A DNA stretch of 64,000 nt from Emmonsiellopsis sp. PD_33. Lineage: Eukaryota; Ascomycota; Eurotiomycetes; Onygenales; Ajellomycetaceae. This document shows positions 24,277 through 35,859 of the stretch, one piece after another (position 1 is the stretch's first letter; every line of letters begins with the position of its first letter). A program made the position numbers and the translations under genes. Where the stretch lies: assembly GCA_032988165.1 (NCBI GenBank), contig JANTQF010000057.1, positions 62,001 through 126,000 of the forward strand, written 5' to 3'. The notes under the pieces are model-generated. The model had not been told where the DNA came from and made no database searches. It saw only the letters and a program-made list of their open reading frames with translations.

Positions 24277-26841
24277 ATGGCTACCCTGAATCTGTCCTCC
24301 AACGGACCTTCCATCTCCAAGAGCTACCAGGTGGTAGTTGATGCTCCGGCTCCTACCGGCCCAGCCGCTTCTTCGCCAACCTACGGACAGTGGGCGGTAT
24401 TTACCGTATCTACGCCCTTAGTTAACGCGTTTCAACAAGATGGTGCGGGGAAGGAAAGTGTATTGAAAGTCCAAAGCAGCGGAGGTATGTTTAAACTCTC
24501 CTGGCCATGCCGGTGTTGATATCAATATCTCTAACAATGTTTGACAGAGGGAGAACTTGCGGACCTTATCGAGGAGTTTTCCGATGGAAGAATACAGTTT
24601 GCCTATGTTAAGGTTAAAGATCCAAATACGGGACTTCCCAAGAATGTCCTGATTGGCTGGTGTGGTGAGGGAGTTCCCGAGAGGACTAAGGGATACTTCA
24701 CAAGCCACCTGGCTGCCGTTTCTAAATTCTTACATGTACGAGGACTATTCATTTCCATTCCGGTAATTTCACTGCATTAACACCCATACAGGGATATCAC
24801 GTACAAATAACCGCCCGCTCCGACCGTGACCTAACGCCGGAAGGTATTGTACAGAAAGTGGCTGATTCCTCAGGGTCGAAATATTCTGCCGGCGAGGCTC
24901 CAGCACCGGTCAGTGCTGCTCTCAAGCCCCCTGTCCAGTCAAAACCAGCTTTCACTCCCACGAGGTCTGCGGGCGCTTTCAAGCCCCTTGGAGGAGCGCG
25001 ATCTCCGGCAGTACCAGCACAGCAAAATGTCGATGACGATGGTTGGGGGGAGGATGCACCGCCTGTTACACGTACACAACTCGAGAAAGTCCAGCCCGCA
25101 TATAAACCGACAAAAGTAAACATGCAAGACCTCAGGTCACAGCGATCGCAGCCGTCAGCTTTCGACTCTCGACGGTCGGATGATGAAAATTCTAGAAGCG
25201 ACGTAGTAAGAGGTGGTTATCAGCCCATTGGGAAGGTGGACATTGCTGCGATTCGCCGACAAGCTCGTGAGTCAGGCCAAGCCACAGATGATCGGCCCGA
25301 ACCAGTGAAAGGCTCCTATCAGCCTGTCGGGAAGGTGGATATCGCTAGCATTCGAGCAAGAGCACAACGGCCGTCCGATGATCCCCAGTCGTCACCCAGA
25401 CACATATCTCCGGCTGTAACCGGAGGCTCTGCTGGCAGCGAAGAACGAAAATCCCTCGCGGAGCGATCCGCAGCTTTCACCTCTTCAGATCGTTTGACAA
25501 GCCTTCCCAAACCCAAAGTGTCGAATAAGTTTGGTGGCGCCTCCACTTTTACCGGTACAAAGGCCCCGCTCCCTGGCGGGTTTGATGCAGCGCCTGCTGC
25601 CAATGCTGCTCCAGTGCCAGGAGCTAGTCGGACCTTTGCCGACCAAGGCGGGAAAACCCCGGCTCAACTATGGGCGGAAAAAAAGGCACGAGAACGGGGC
25701 GGTGCCGTCGAGAGCCCTCCAATGTCTGCTGGAATCCAACAGCCAATACAATCCCAGTCCAGTGGTGGAGGTGAGTGGAAGAGCTCCTACAAGGGCAAAT
25801 CTTGGGCACCAGTTCAGACCGCCCATACAGGCGGAAGTGGCGTAGCCAGCCAACGAACCGGTAGCGATCAAGGGGCATCTAATGCCCAGGAAGAAGAGGA
25901 AGAACAACCTCGCGGAGACATTGGCTCTATCCGAGACAGATTTGCAAATGCGCCCCCAATGGGCGCTGCTGCCCCAGTCTCCAGCTACGAACGCTCTGCC
26001 CCTTCTCCTCCCCCCTTGGATACTAGCAACAAGCCAACTGCGGCTCGGGGCGTACCTATTCCCGGACTTCCATCCCGCCCAACAGAACCGGAGTCATACG
26101 AGGATGAACACCAACCCGTACCCACACCTCCCCAACAACCCCGCTCCCCGACCCCAGAAACCCCTGCAGATGTTGAGCCCAGTTCCCCTATCCGGGTTGC
26201 TATGCCGGTAGGCCGTGGCAGTGCAGACGAGACTGTCGCCGATGCGCATGAAGAGCAGTTCGAACCCCCTCAGGCTCTACCAGTTCGATCCCTCCCAGTC
26301 CCGCGTGAGGAGGATCTCGAAGACGAACACCCCGCTGTCGAACCTGAATCAGACGCCGCCAAACCCGCTCCCTCACTCCGCGCCCTTGTTGTATACGACT
26401 ATGAAAAAGCCGAAGACAACGAAATCGACCTAAACGAAGGCGAATACGTCACCGAGGTCGACAAGGTTAGCGATGACTGGTGGATGGGTGTCAACGCGCG
26501 AGGCGAGCGTGGTCTTTTCCCCCAAAACTATGTCGAGATCGAGGCTGAGCTACCTAATGCCCGCGCGCCAGCATCTGGGTCTTCAGCACCGCCCCCTGTG
26601 GCTGCTGAACCTGGACGGACCGCAACGGCGCAGTATGACTATGAGGCTGCCGAGGATAACGAGCTTTCTTTCCCTGAGGGTGCGAAGATTGAGAATATTG
26701 TGAGTTTTCCATGTCTCTGTTGATCCGAGTAGTATAAATAACTAACCTTTTTGACAGGAATTTCCCGATGAGGACTGGTGGCATGGCGAATATAACGGAC
26801 AACGTGGTCTTTTCCCATCTAACTATGTCGAGCTTGATTAG
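24277..26841 (+). CDS. ABP1: Actin-binding protein Abp1 (drebrin-like)
   Basis: Adaptor of cortical actin patches that links F-actin, Arp2/3 and endocytic proteins. Four exons (24277-24484, 24548-24735, 24792-26699, 26758-26841) give 795 residues. Residues about 8-155 form an ADF-homology domain (YGQWAVFTVSTPLVNAFQQ, IQFAYVKVKDPNTGLPK, KFLHGYHVQITARSD). An acidic DDDGWGED motif near residue 210 resembles the Arp2/3-binding acidic motif of yeast Abp1. Three spaced motifs of the form Y(Q/K)Px(G/T)KV(D/N)...IR follow. A long Pro-rich region leads to two SH3 domains at about 662-717 (ALVVYDYEKAEDNEIDL, DDWWMGVN, GLFPQNYVE) and 741-795 (ATAQYDYEAAEDNELSF, DWWHGEYNGQRGLFPSNYVE). The last intron interrupts the second SH3. 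Yeast Abp1 has one SH3; two are usual in filamentous ascomycetes. Confidence 0.96.
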
Positions 26842-27561
26842 TTGATTGATTTGAGCAGGCAAAAATGTAGTTGTTGCTGTCGCCGTTAGTCTTTTTGTGC
26901 GTTGAAAAATGCAAACCCTTTTTTCTGCCGTTGCTGTGTTTTTTTTTTTTTTGTCTAAGTCTCTTTTTTTCTCCCCTTCAGATTGTCTACTATGTAATCT
27001 CTTTGTTTGTTCTTCTTTTAGACCAATAGTATTTTCGTAGGCGGATGGCACCTCTTGAATCTCACACCTACATATGGAGCGCATGTAAGGAATGGGGTTA
27101 TGTAGTTAAGCGGTCAGATATAGCAGAGGCAAGCTAGTTAGCTAGGTAGGTATCTAGCAAGAAAGAATGGATGGATATATTAAGGCTAGCAGGTCTGTTG
27201 GGATTGACTACGTGTTTTTTTTGTTTTGGGTGTTGGTTTCTTTTGTATTGGGTTGCGTTTTATGTGAGGCGGTTGGGATATTGGGGATAGATAGTAAGTT
27301 ATTGAACAGTTGAATAAATAAATGTGAAATAGCTTTTGTGTTAAGAGGTAGCTTATCGAACCAGCCAGTCAGCCAGTCAAGTCAGCCAGCTCTATTCCCC
27401 TTTCCCCAACTGCGCACAAGTTACATATTATCTCTCAAACCTTGACCTAATGTACCTACCTACCAGCCAGCCTGTTGAACATCAGATTCACCCAATACTC
27501 CTTTCTTTTGCTTATTGGCCATTCCCAACGAAACTACACCACCCATCCCTACCTACCTACC
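26842..27561. other. Convergent 3' flanks of ABP1 and the PEBP gene
   Basis: T-rich ABP1 trailer up to about 27,350, with short CAGCCAGTCAG-type tandem repeats near 27,360-27,392. A C/A-rich stretch from 27,540 is the trailer of the minus-strand PEBP gene. No gene is seen. Confidence 0.45.
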
Positions 27562-28530
27562 TCATCCCTCAAACCACCTCCACATACCCCCAACCCCAAC
27601 CCCATCCCCACTCACATCCCTCGCATAAAAAAAGTTCGCCCCCACAACCTCCAACCCATACTCCCCCGCCCAATCTCTCACCCCCCTCCTCTCCCCACCA
27701 TACCCCCAATGCTTCCGCTCCGCAGGCGCGCTTATATTGCTCGCGCTCGCCGCGTCGCCCTGTAGTAACACGAAAACGTACCGGTGGTAGCCTGTGCCGG
27801 GAGGCGGGGCGGGAGGGAGGTATGGTTCCAGGACGGTAGGTTTCAATGTCCCGTGGTCGCTGTGATGATCGTTGTGATGATGTGGCGGGGGAGGTGGTAA
27901 GTCCGGGCTGGAGACGTTTGCGACGATCCAGTGGCAGATTTCGCTCCAGATGGGGTTGAGGCGGCTTTTTGCGTCGGGGTCGGTGAGGATTATGGTGTAG
28001 GAGTTTTGGTGCGGGGTTGGTTTGGGCGATGGGATGGGTGGGGTGAGGGGGTGGAATTGGTAGACGGGTTGGGAGTGGACGGTGGGCGGGGGGAGGTGGT
28101 TTCCGAGGGCTATGGTTTTGTGGGAGGAGGGGTAGGTGAGGAGGAAGGAGAAGGAGGGGGTGAAGTCGTCGAGGACTGGGGGGTGGATGCGTGAGTTAGT
28201 TTGATGGCTGGTGGTGGGGGTGTTTTGGGGTGGTTTGGTGAGGGTGAGGGTGAGGGTGTTGGACTAACCGTCCGGGATTATGGAGCTGGAGATTAAGCTG
28301 TACAGGAGTAGAATGGTCAGCTATGGTGGATATTTTGAAGTATTTGTAGACGTATGTATGGCTGGTGTGAGAGGTGGAATCCCGCTGGGTCAGTCTCAAG
28401 CTCACGCATCGTGAATTGCAGAGGAGATCCTGGCCCCTCCCTCGTCAATAACCTGCTGGGGACCACTAGAAGCTGCTGCGCAAAGAGCAATTAAGCCCGC
28501 CCACGCACGGAGCATCGATCGAGACATCAT
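27562..28530 (-). CDS. Secreted phosphatidylethanolamine-binding protein (PEBP) family
   Basis: Three exons on the minus strand: 28530-28406, 28297-28269 and 28175-27562, giving 255 residues. The start MMSRSMLRAWAGLIALCAAASSG is a typical signal peptide, so the protein probably enters the secretory pathway. Exon 2 is only 29 nt and supplies LISSSIIPDV, which bridges the N-terminal helix to LDDFTPSFSFLLTYP. PEBP hallmarks follow: ILTDPDAKSR with the ligand-pocket DPD, ICHWIVANV (the HW motif), then YLPPAPPPGTGYHRYVFVLL with the conserved P-P-x-GxHRYxF motif. The C-terminal segment WAGEYGLEVVGANFFYARD matches the end of the fold. Insertions rich in His (HHHNDHHSDH) and Gly are present. PEBPs bind phospholipid headgroups or small ligands; in fungi, secreted members are of uncertain function, some acting as protease inhibitors. 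Confidence 0.88.
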
Positions 28531-29198
28531 ATTGTAGCTTCGCAGGAATACAAGGCCTTGATAAACGACAGCAGATCTCGGGATAGAAGCGCCTGTCAGG
28601 CCTGAAGGTAGGACACGATCAACATAGACAAGTGTAGAATATGCCACTGCCAATACCCACGCACTCTGCGTCCATTGCTCGGCGGGTTTGTGCCGTCCAC
28701 AGCGGTATCTTTTGCCTTGAAAACAGGTTGGACGTCGAATATTTCCCGAAATAGACGCGCGATGTCATAATTAAGGTTGTGGCGGCTGACATAATCATGC
28801 GCGGCACGTGACATGCTCAACCTCGGCCGGCCGCTGATTGGCTGCATCACGTGCCTTCCCTCCTGATCGGGCGGTTAAGAAAAAGCCGCGAGATAAACAA
28901 GCCGAGAACCATTGTCGACATCTCAAATTTGCCGCCAGAGTCTTAATATCCCGCGCGGCCACCGCTTCGACAACGCTGTATCTTTCGTTTTGGCCCCGAT
29001 TGCCCGTCAGGTGCGCGCCCCCGCTGTCGTTCGCCCCCCGTTCAGGCTGTGGCCAAAAAGCTGTTCTCTTTTTCCCGCCGCATCTCTGCGACAAACGACC
29101 TGGCGTTTCGCCCGCCTCTCCCCTTAGTCGACCAGTAACCTTTGCGGTGCTGTGAGAAGGACCCTCGCCGTTTAGCCCCTGCGCAGATAGTTTGCAAT
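28531..29198. promoter_or_regulatory. Divergent promoter between the PEBP gene and DNM1, with paired E-boxes
   Basis: Between the diverging PEBP and DNM1 starts are two CACGTG E-boxes, at 28805-28810 (in GGCACGTGAC) and 28848-28853 (in ATCACGTGCC). They form an inverted pair with an ATTGG (inverted CCAAT) at 28837-28841 between them. The DNM1 leader from 28,980 on is CT-rich. Confidence 0.45.
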
Positions 29199-31783
29199 AT
29201 GGCAGCTCTGGGAGAGGATTTGCTGGTGACGGTCAACAAGCTGCAGGACCTGGTCTTCAATACCATTGGCAACGACTCCCTAGACTTGCCACAGATTGTA
29301 CGTACCGCCTGGGCTGTTCTATCCCGGCCCCCTGAAAACATAGAGAACGCTCTTTCTTTTACATTCCCGGTATACTCACATTCACACCGTAGGTTGTTGT
29401 CGGCTCCCAATCCTCCGGAAAGTCCTCCGTACTCGAGAACATTGTCGGACGAGATTTTTTGCCCCGTGGCAGCGGCATTGTCACAAGACGACCGTTGATC
29501 CTACAGCTTATCAACATCCCTAGCGAACGCGATGACCTCCCTGAACAACATGAAGTCCATGTGCCGCATACCGCCGCCAGCGTTGCCGGACAAAAAGAGT
29601 GGGCGGAGTTCCACCATCAGCCCGGCCGGAAATATGACGATTTCTCGCAGGTCAAGCAGGAAATTGAAAATGAAACCGCGAGAATAGCGGGAAATAACAA
29701 GGGAATCAATCGACAACCTATCAATCTGAAAATATTCTCTCCCCATGTGCTCAACCTGACCCTCGTCGATCTGCCGGGTCTAACTAAAGTCCCAATCGGG
29801 GACCAACCGTCGGACATTGAGAAGCAGACGCGCACTTTAATATCTGAGTACATTGCGAAACCGAACAGTATCATTTTGGCCGTTTCCCCTGCCAACGTGG
29901 ACATCGTCAACTCCGAGGCCTTGAAACTCGCCCGCCACGTCGATCCGATGGGCCGGAGAACAATTGGTATCCTGACCAAACTAGACTTGATGGACCATGG
30001 CACGAACGCTATGGATATTCTTTCTGGACGGGTGTACCCGCTGAAGCTGGGCTTTATCGGGGTGGTTAATCGGTCCCAACAAGATATCCAAAGTGGCAAG
30101 GCACTTTCGGAAGCGTTAGCAGCAGAAGCAGATTTCTTTAGACACCACCCAGCATACCGAAATATTGCTACTCGGTGCGGAACTCAGTTCCTTGCAAAGA
30201 GCTTGAATACGACATTGATGGCGCATATTCGCGAACGGTTACCCGATATCAAGGCTAGGTTGAACACCCTAATGGGCCAAACTCAGCAGGAATTAGCAAG
30301 CTATGGAAACAAACAATTCAGCGGCAAGGAACACCGTGGCTCTCTGATCCTTCAACTAATGACCCGATTTGCGTCCTCATTTATATCCTCGATTGACGGA
30401 ACCTCGTCGGAAATTTCAACAAAGGAGTTGTGCGGTGGTGCTCGGATATATTATATTTTCAACTCTGTTTTTGGAAACTCCCTAGAGACCATTGATCCAA
30501 CCCATAATCTCTCCGCTCTTGACATCCGAACCGCGATCCGAAATTCCACTGGTCCCCGGCCGTCCCTTTTCGTCCCCGAAATGGCCTTCGATCTGCTTGT
30601 TAAACCGCAGATTAAACTCCTCGAAATCCCCAGTCAACGGTGCGTTGAACTTGTTTACGAAGAACTGATCAAAATATGCCACACTTGCGGTTCGACTGAG
30701 CTCTCTCGATTTCCCCGTCTCCAGGCCAAGCTCATTGAAGTTGTCTCCGACCTCTTAAGAGAGCGACTTGGTCCATGCTCGACTTATGTCGAATCGCTTA
30801 TCTCCATTCAGCGCGCCTATATCAATACCAATCACCCCAATTTCCTTGGTGCAGCCTCGGCCATGTCGTCTGTGATCCAGAACAAACAAGAACAAGAGAA
30901 AAAAGCCATTTTGGCTGAAGACCGACGAAAACGAGAACGGCGACGGATGAAGGAACTCGGGGCTGCCAACGGAACAGCAACCCCAGATGGGGATGAGGAG
31001 CAGGACGGAGACGAAAAGACGCAAACAATGCCGATTCGAGGACACTCAAAGGTTCCCAGGAGTAGATCTCCCCACGTCAGCCGTGCTCTGGAAAATGGCC
31101 ACTCCGCTATCGCCGCTACCCTCAACGGACCACAGTCCTCGTCACACGCATTTGGTTCGCAGTCAACTGGAACTGCACGGGATTCGTTCCTCAACTACTT
31201 CTTTGGCAAAGAGGGCGGTCTACCAGCAGCAGGACCACCATTGCCACAGGCATCAACAGGCCAGACACGGCATGTCAGCCATTCCACAGAGCCCAGTTTT
31301 AGCCAAAGTTTCCGCCGCAACGAGGTGAAGTCGCCTACGGTTCCGCAGTATCCCCAGGATAATGAATATCCAGCTACCTCGGAATATGGCGAGCCCGCGT
31401 TTCCTGTAAGTTCGGCCACCTTATACGATCTCTATTCGTCCAGAGATAAAATACTGATCCATCCTTCCCAGAACGACAACTTGGAGCCCGCCCTGACAGA
31501 CCGCGAAGCCCTCGAGACGGAACTAATCCGCCGCCTCATTTCCTCGTACTTCAACATCGTCCGCGAAACCATTGCTGACCAGGTGCCCAAAGCCATCATG
31601 CACCTGCTTGTCAACCACAGCAAAGAAGTTGTCCAGAACCGCCTGGTTAGCGAGCTGTATAAAGAAGACCTTTTCCCCGAGCTACTCTACGAAGATGATG
31701 GAATAAAAGCGGAGCGGGAGAAGTGTGAGAAGCTTTTGGGCACGTATAAAGAGGCGGCGAAGATTGTCGGAGAGGTTTTGTAG
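29199..31783 (+). CDS. DNM1: Dynamin-related GTPase Dnm1 (mitochondrial and peroxisomal fission)
   Basis: Large GTPase that assembles into rings to divide mitochondria and peroxisomes. Exons: 29199-29297, 29393-31405 and 31472-31783, giving 807 residues. The GTPase motifs are complete: G1 GSQSSGKSS (at the start of exon 2), G2 in VTRRPL, G3 DLPG, G4 TKLD. The middle/stalk region follows, then a variable Ser/Gln-rich insert B (about residues 500-650) beginning after a Lys/Arg-rich EKKAILAEDRRKRERRRMKEL helix. A C-terminal GED (REALETELIRRLISSYFNIVRETIADQVPKA) ends at residue 807. No PH domain is seen. The insert and the N-terminus MAALGEDLLVTVNKLQDLVFNTIG favour Dnm1 over Vps1. The last intron (31406-31471, 66 nt) is in frame without stops, so it could be retained. 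Confidence 0.95.
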
Positions 31784-32826
31784 AATTATTATATTTCTTT
31801 GGCTTTGGGCTGGTGGATTTTCTTTTGTTGGCTCTGAAATGTATATTTCTTCATTTTCCCTACTTCTTATTGGTTCTTTTTTAGGTCAATCTTGTACTAT
31901 TTTCCTTCTTACTCTTTTCGTTTCCCTATTTTGGTGCGTCTTTTCTCTCTCGTTTTCCTTTCCCTACATGTCTTCCTATCATATATGCTTTGTGCAAGAC
32001 GTCTCCCTTTTACTTATATCCAGTCTCCCTCACCTTTTCTCTTCATGGTTTCAATTTTGGCGAGTATATTGGAATCCCCGTGGACGAGATAATGACGGAG
32101 TCAGCAAATAGAAAAACGATGAACAGGAAAAGTCCGGCTGTTTTGGTGTTGTTCAGGGTTAGTTTTGGGTACATGCATGGGGCATCCGCGTTCCGCCTTC
32201 GGTCACATTGCTATCGTCTGGCGCCATCCACCGGTCTGGCCAACCCTGCCGGCCTGCGCCAACCACAACGCCGATATCTCTCCACTTCTGCTCCCCCTGC
32301 CCAATGGGAACCTCGGCCGGTATCTTGCACTAGCCGGGAATCCTGCCCACTTTTCTCCGCGCCAGACCTCCACGTGATTTACACCGACTGCTTGATAATG
32401 GCCGTGAAAGAACATCAGGACGCAGACAGGCCCTTGATCGAATATTTCGACCAGACGAGACAAGCCAGCCAGGAAGCATTGTTGTCTTCTTTATGTATCC
32501 TCCACGATCTACGGCGATTTAACGACCTTCCAAACCCGCAATTCTTGGCTTTGTGATCCATCTGTCACCTGTGCGCCAGGAACCGCCCAGATCCCATTCC
32601 ATCCGTGGACATCCAGCCACCAGAGTCCCGCTTAAGTGACCCAGAGGGACAGTCCAGCGGGCCTTGTTGAGTGGGATACCTACACACCCCTCTCCAGCAA
32701 TACTCGAACAGGTCCATGACGCCCAGGATCGCTTGTGTCTATCATGACGTAATTCGATCTATGTTTTATTAATTATTTTTTGTCCTCGATTATTGGTCTA
32801 CGGGTGCGGCTGTGGCTGCGTGAACC
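31784..32826. other. DNM1 trailer and promoter of the zinc-finger gene
   Basis: T-rich DNM1 trailer to about 32,090, then mixed-composition sequence to the leader of the C2H2 gene. An open frame at 31990-32556 has no recognisable domain and spans both parts; I take it as chance. Confidence 0.4.
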
Positions 32827-35544
32827 ATGTCGACGCCGACGGATAAGAAATACATCTGCACGGAGGCGGGATGTGGCAAGGCTTTTTTTCGCTCCGAACA
32901 TCTTGGTAGACATCGGCTTAATCGTGAGGGCTTTTAATTCTTTTTTGTCTTTTTTGTCTCTTATTTTCGTTACATTTACTTGATTGGATATGTGTATAAA
33001 TTTCGGTGCCGCCAGATTGGTGACCAAAAATCAATCACTATCAGGATTACACAATGTCAATAATGGCTGCTAATCACAACTTCAGATCGCCCGAAACAGG
33101 TCTTCCAATGTCCTCTCTGTCCCAAAGAGTTTGTCCGGAAGGACCTGCTACATAGACACGAAAAGAGACATGAGAAAGGCATGTGGTATAGAAAATCAGG
33201 GGGAATAGTCAATGCCGTCGCCGAAACCAGTCCTCCAATCATAGCCTCTTCGGGGTCGGGTTCTACTCAGGATGCTGAACACGAGGACGCCCATATCAAT
33301 GACGATGCGAGCGATTCATATCCAAGTCATGGCGGGTTTCATGACCAAACTTCCACTCAAAACCAGCTCGATGCCGCCGGCGACATGCAAATGGGATACT
33401 CCTGCAACCCCCTATTCTTCGACTCGGCCATAGACATCATCCCAACCCCCCAGCTCGCGAACCAAATCGACTGGTTCTTCGAAGACTCGCCAATAGACAT
33501 GAGCCCGGTGCCTAGCAGTTCCGGAGAATTCAGTACAATTCCGCCGAATTTTGCATCCACGGGCGTCTTTGGCGCCCCCCCTCCAGCCTCCTATGCCCAT
33601 CATCCCGATGCCGCCGCAGCACAATTGTCCATGATCACGCCCTCGCCCATCCCCATCTCCATTGCTCCTCCTTGGTCTACGGTTAAAGATAGACTACAGG
33701 ACGCTCTCCGTTCACTACCGCCGGATGTGTTGCATTCGTCTTTTTTCTACCCTACTAACCTGGCTGCCTTCTTTGATCTGTATTTTACGCATTATCATCC
33801 TCATTTCCCTATCTTTCATATCCCAACATTATCTCCGGCTGAAGCGCCGCCGTTGTTGATTGCGGCAATTGTAACACTGGGATCGACGCTGACGCCGGAT
33901 GAGAATCATTATCGGATTGCGACAAGGATACATGACGCATTAAGGTGGCTTGTATTTGCGGTATGTAACCAGCTTCAGGGTTTTCTTATGCCGAGTCTAA
34001 TTGCTTTTTTAGACCGGCACTTTCGAACCTCCCGCGCCGCTATGGTCTCTTCAGACACTGCTGATTATACAAGCGCGGGAGAAGATGTTTTCGACGAGGA
34101 AGCATCATGAAATGGCACATATCTTCCATGGAGCTATTATTACAGTAAGCCACCTATAAACCACCTCTCCAGCCATACTTCACATATGCAACACGTTCTA
34201 TATCAAATTATAACCCCATAGCAGCTCATGAAACGCGGCACGGCATATACCACCCCCCAAACGCCGCCTGAACAGCCACGCACGGAACTCGAACAACGCT
34301 GGCGCCGCTGGGTAACCAACGAAGCCTCCAAACGTACCGCCTTCTTCGCTTTCATAATGGATGCCCAACACGCCTTCATGTTCGGGCATTCCTGCACCCT
34401 GGCCCCCCATGAGGTCCAACTCCCCCTCCCCTGCTCCGACCTTCTCTGGGAACAATCCACCGCCCTAAACTGGGAACGAGCACGGCAGGAAACCCCCGAC
34501 TCACCCCGCTTCCTCCTCACCCTCAAGGGCCTATTAAACAACACCCCCGTCCCCGCAAACTGCAGCCCCTTCTCTCGCCTCATCCTCCTGCACGGTCTCT
34601 TCAGCGTCACCGCCCACCTGCACGCCCGCGTCCTCGCTACGCTAGGCGTCGGCCAAATCGCCTCGACAACCACTGCAGCAGCCGCATCTGCCTCCGCACA
34701 AGCCAACACTGACCCCTCCCTCCCCACAGAGGCATGGAAAGCAACCATCGAACGCGCAATCGACACCTGGGCCTACTCACTCCTCTCTTACACCCCCTCC
34801 CTAGCCCTGGAAGCCTGCAAACCCCTCCACCACATGTCGCACGTCGCCATCCACACCAACATTGTCGACTTCCACATTCTCGCCGGCGCCAAGCCGCTGC
34901 TGGACAGCCGGCCCCCGTCCCGCCACGATGTCAGCCAGGCGATGGACCGCGTGCGTGCCTGGAGCCGTAATCGCGAGTGCAAGAAGGTGTTGTATCATTG
35001 TCTAGTACTCATTCAGGAGACGGTGTTTACGGGGAGGAGGTATTTGGCAAGGCAGGATAATATTGCTCTAAGGCCGTGGTGTTTGTATCATGCTACGTTG
35101 GTGTTGTGGGGCTACGGGAGGATGTGTGCGGAAGCGGTTCAGGGCCAGGTGCAGGTGCCGCAGGGGTATGGTGCTACTCCCTATGGGCATCCATACCAAA
35201 ACAGCACCACAAGTCAAGGCAACGGCAGTGGCCCGGGGGGTGCAAAGAAACGATCTATCCCCATTCGCGCGTCTGGGGGCCTGAAGCTGGAGAACAACGA
35301 TGGCGGTGTTGCTGCACCTGGTGGCCTTGGCGGGATGGGGGGTGTCGATATAACAACGCTCAGCGCGGAAGACTATCTAATTCGCATGCGGATGGTACTG
35401 CAGAGCCCAACCGTGCCTGAGATGTTGGAGGGGGCAAATGAGACGCGTGGGCTTCTGCTGTCGGTGCGAGAGTGTCTGGAGGGGTGTCGATGGGAGTTGT
35501 TACAAGAGGCGTATGCGACCTTGGGGAAGTTGGCGGGACTATGA
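32827..35544 (+). CDS. C2H2 zinc-finger transcription factor with fungal-specific regulatory domain
   Basis: Four exons (32827-32923, 33086-33960, 34013-34144, 34222-35544) give 808 residues. Two C2H2 fingers open the protein and are split by the first intron: CTEAGCGKAFFRSEHLGRHRLNH (the last H is completed by exon 2) and CPLCPKEFVRKDLLHRHEKRH. A linker of about 160 residues, acidic and Pro-rich, may be the activation region. From about residue 215 the protein reads as a fungal_trans domain (FDLYFTHYHPHFPIFHIPTL, PPLLIAAIVTLGSTL, LWSLQTLLIIQAREK, NEASKRTAFFAFIMDAQHA), the all-helical middle homology region of fungal regulators. A low-complexity Gln/Gly segment precedes the C-terminus. This class is common in Eurotiomycetes; its targets cannot be told, and I see no linked biosynthetic cluster. 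Confidence 0.9.
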
Positions 35545-35859
35545 CGGATTGATGATAGGAATATAGTATGGGAAAAGGGAAAAAGGTCGGTTGACTGACA
35601 CAATAATGGATTATAGGGAAACAAGCGAGTTTTGGCTCTTTTTGGCTGATATATATCTTTTTTGTTTTTCGTTTGGATATATTTGAGACCCTGCGTACAT
35701 ATTAAAACACATATATTCTAATAAATACCACGCCTTTCGATCCAGCACTTGACAGCCATTATTCTTGTCTCCAGTCCAGATACGACGAACCAGAGCGATG
35801 GACATAAATCCACCATCCGATAACCCTTCATCTATCTACAACACACCCTCAGTCACAAC
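35545..35859. other. Convergent 3' ends of the zinc-finger and SMP-30 genes
   Basis: Short AT-rich spacer holding both trailers. Nothing else is seen. Confidence 0.4.
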
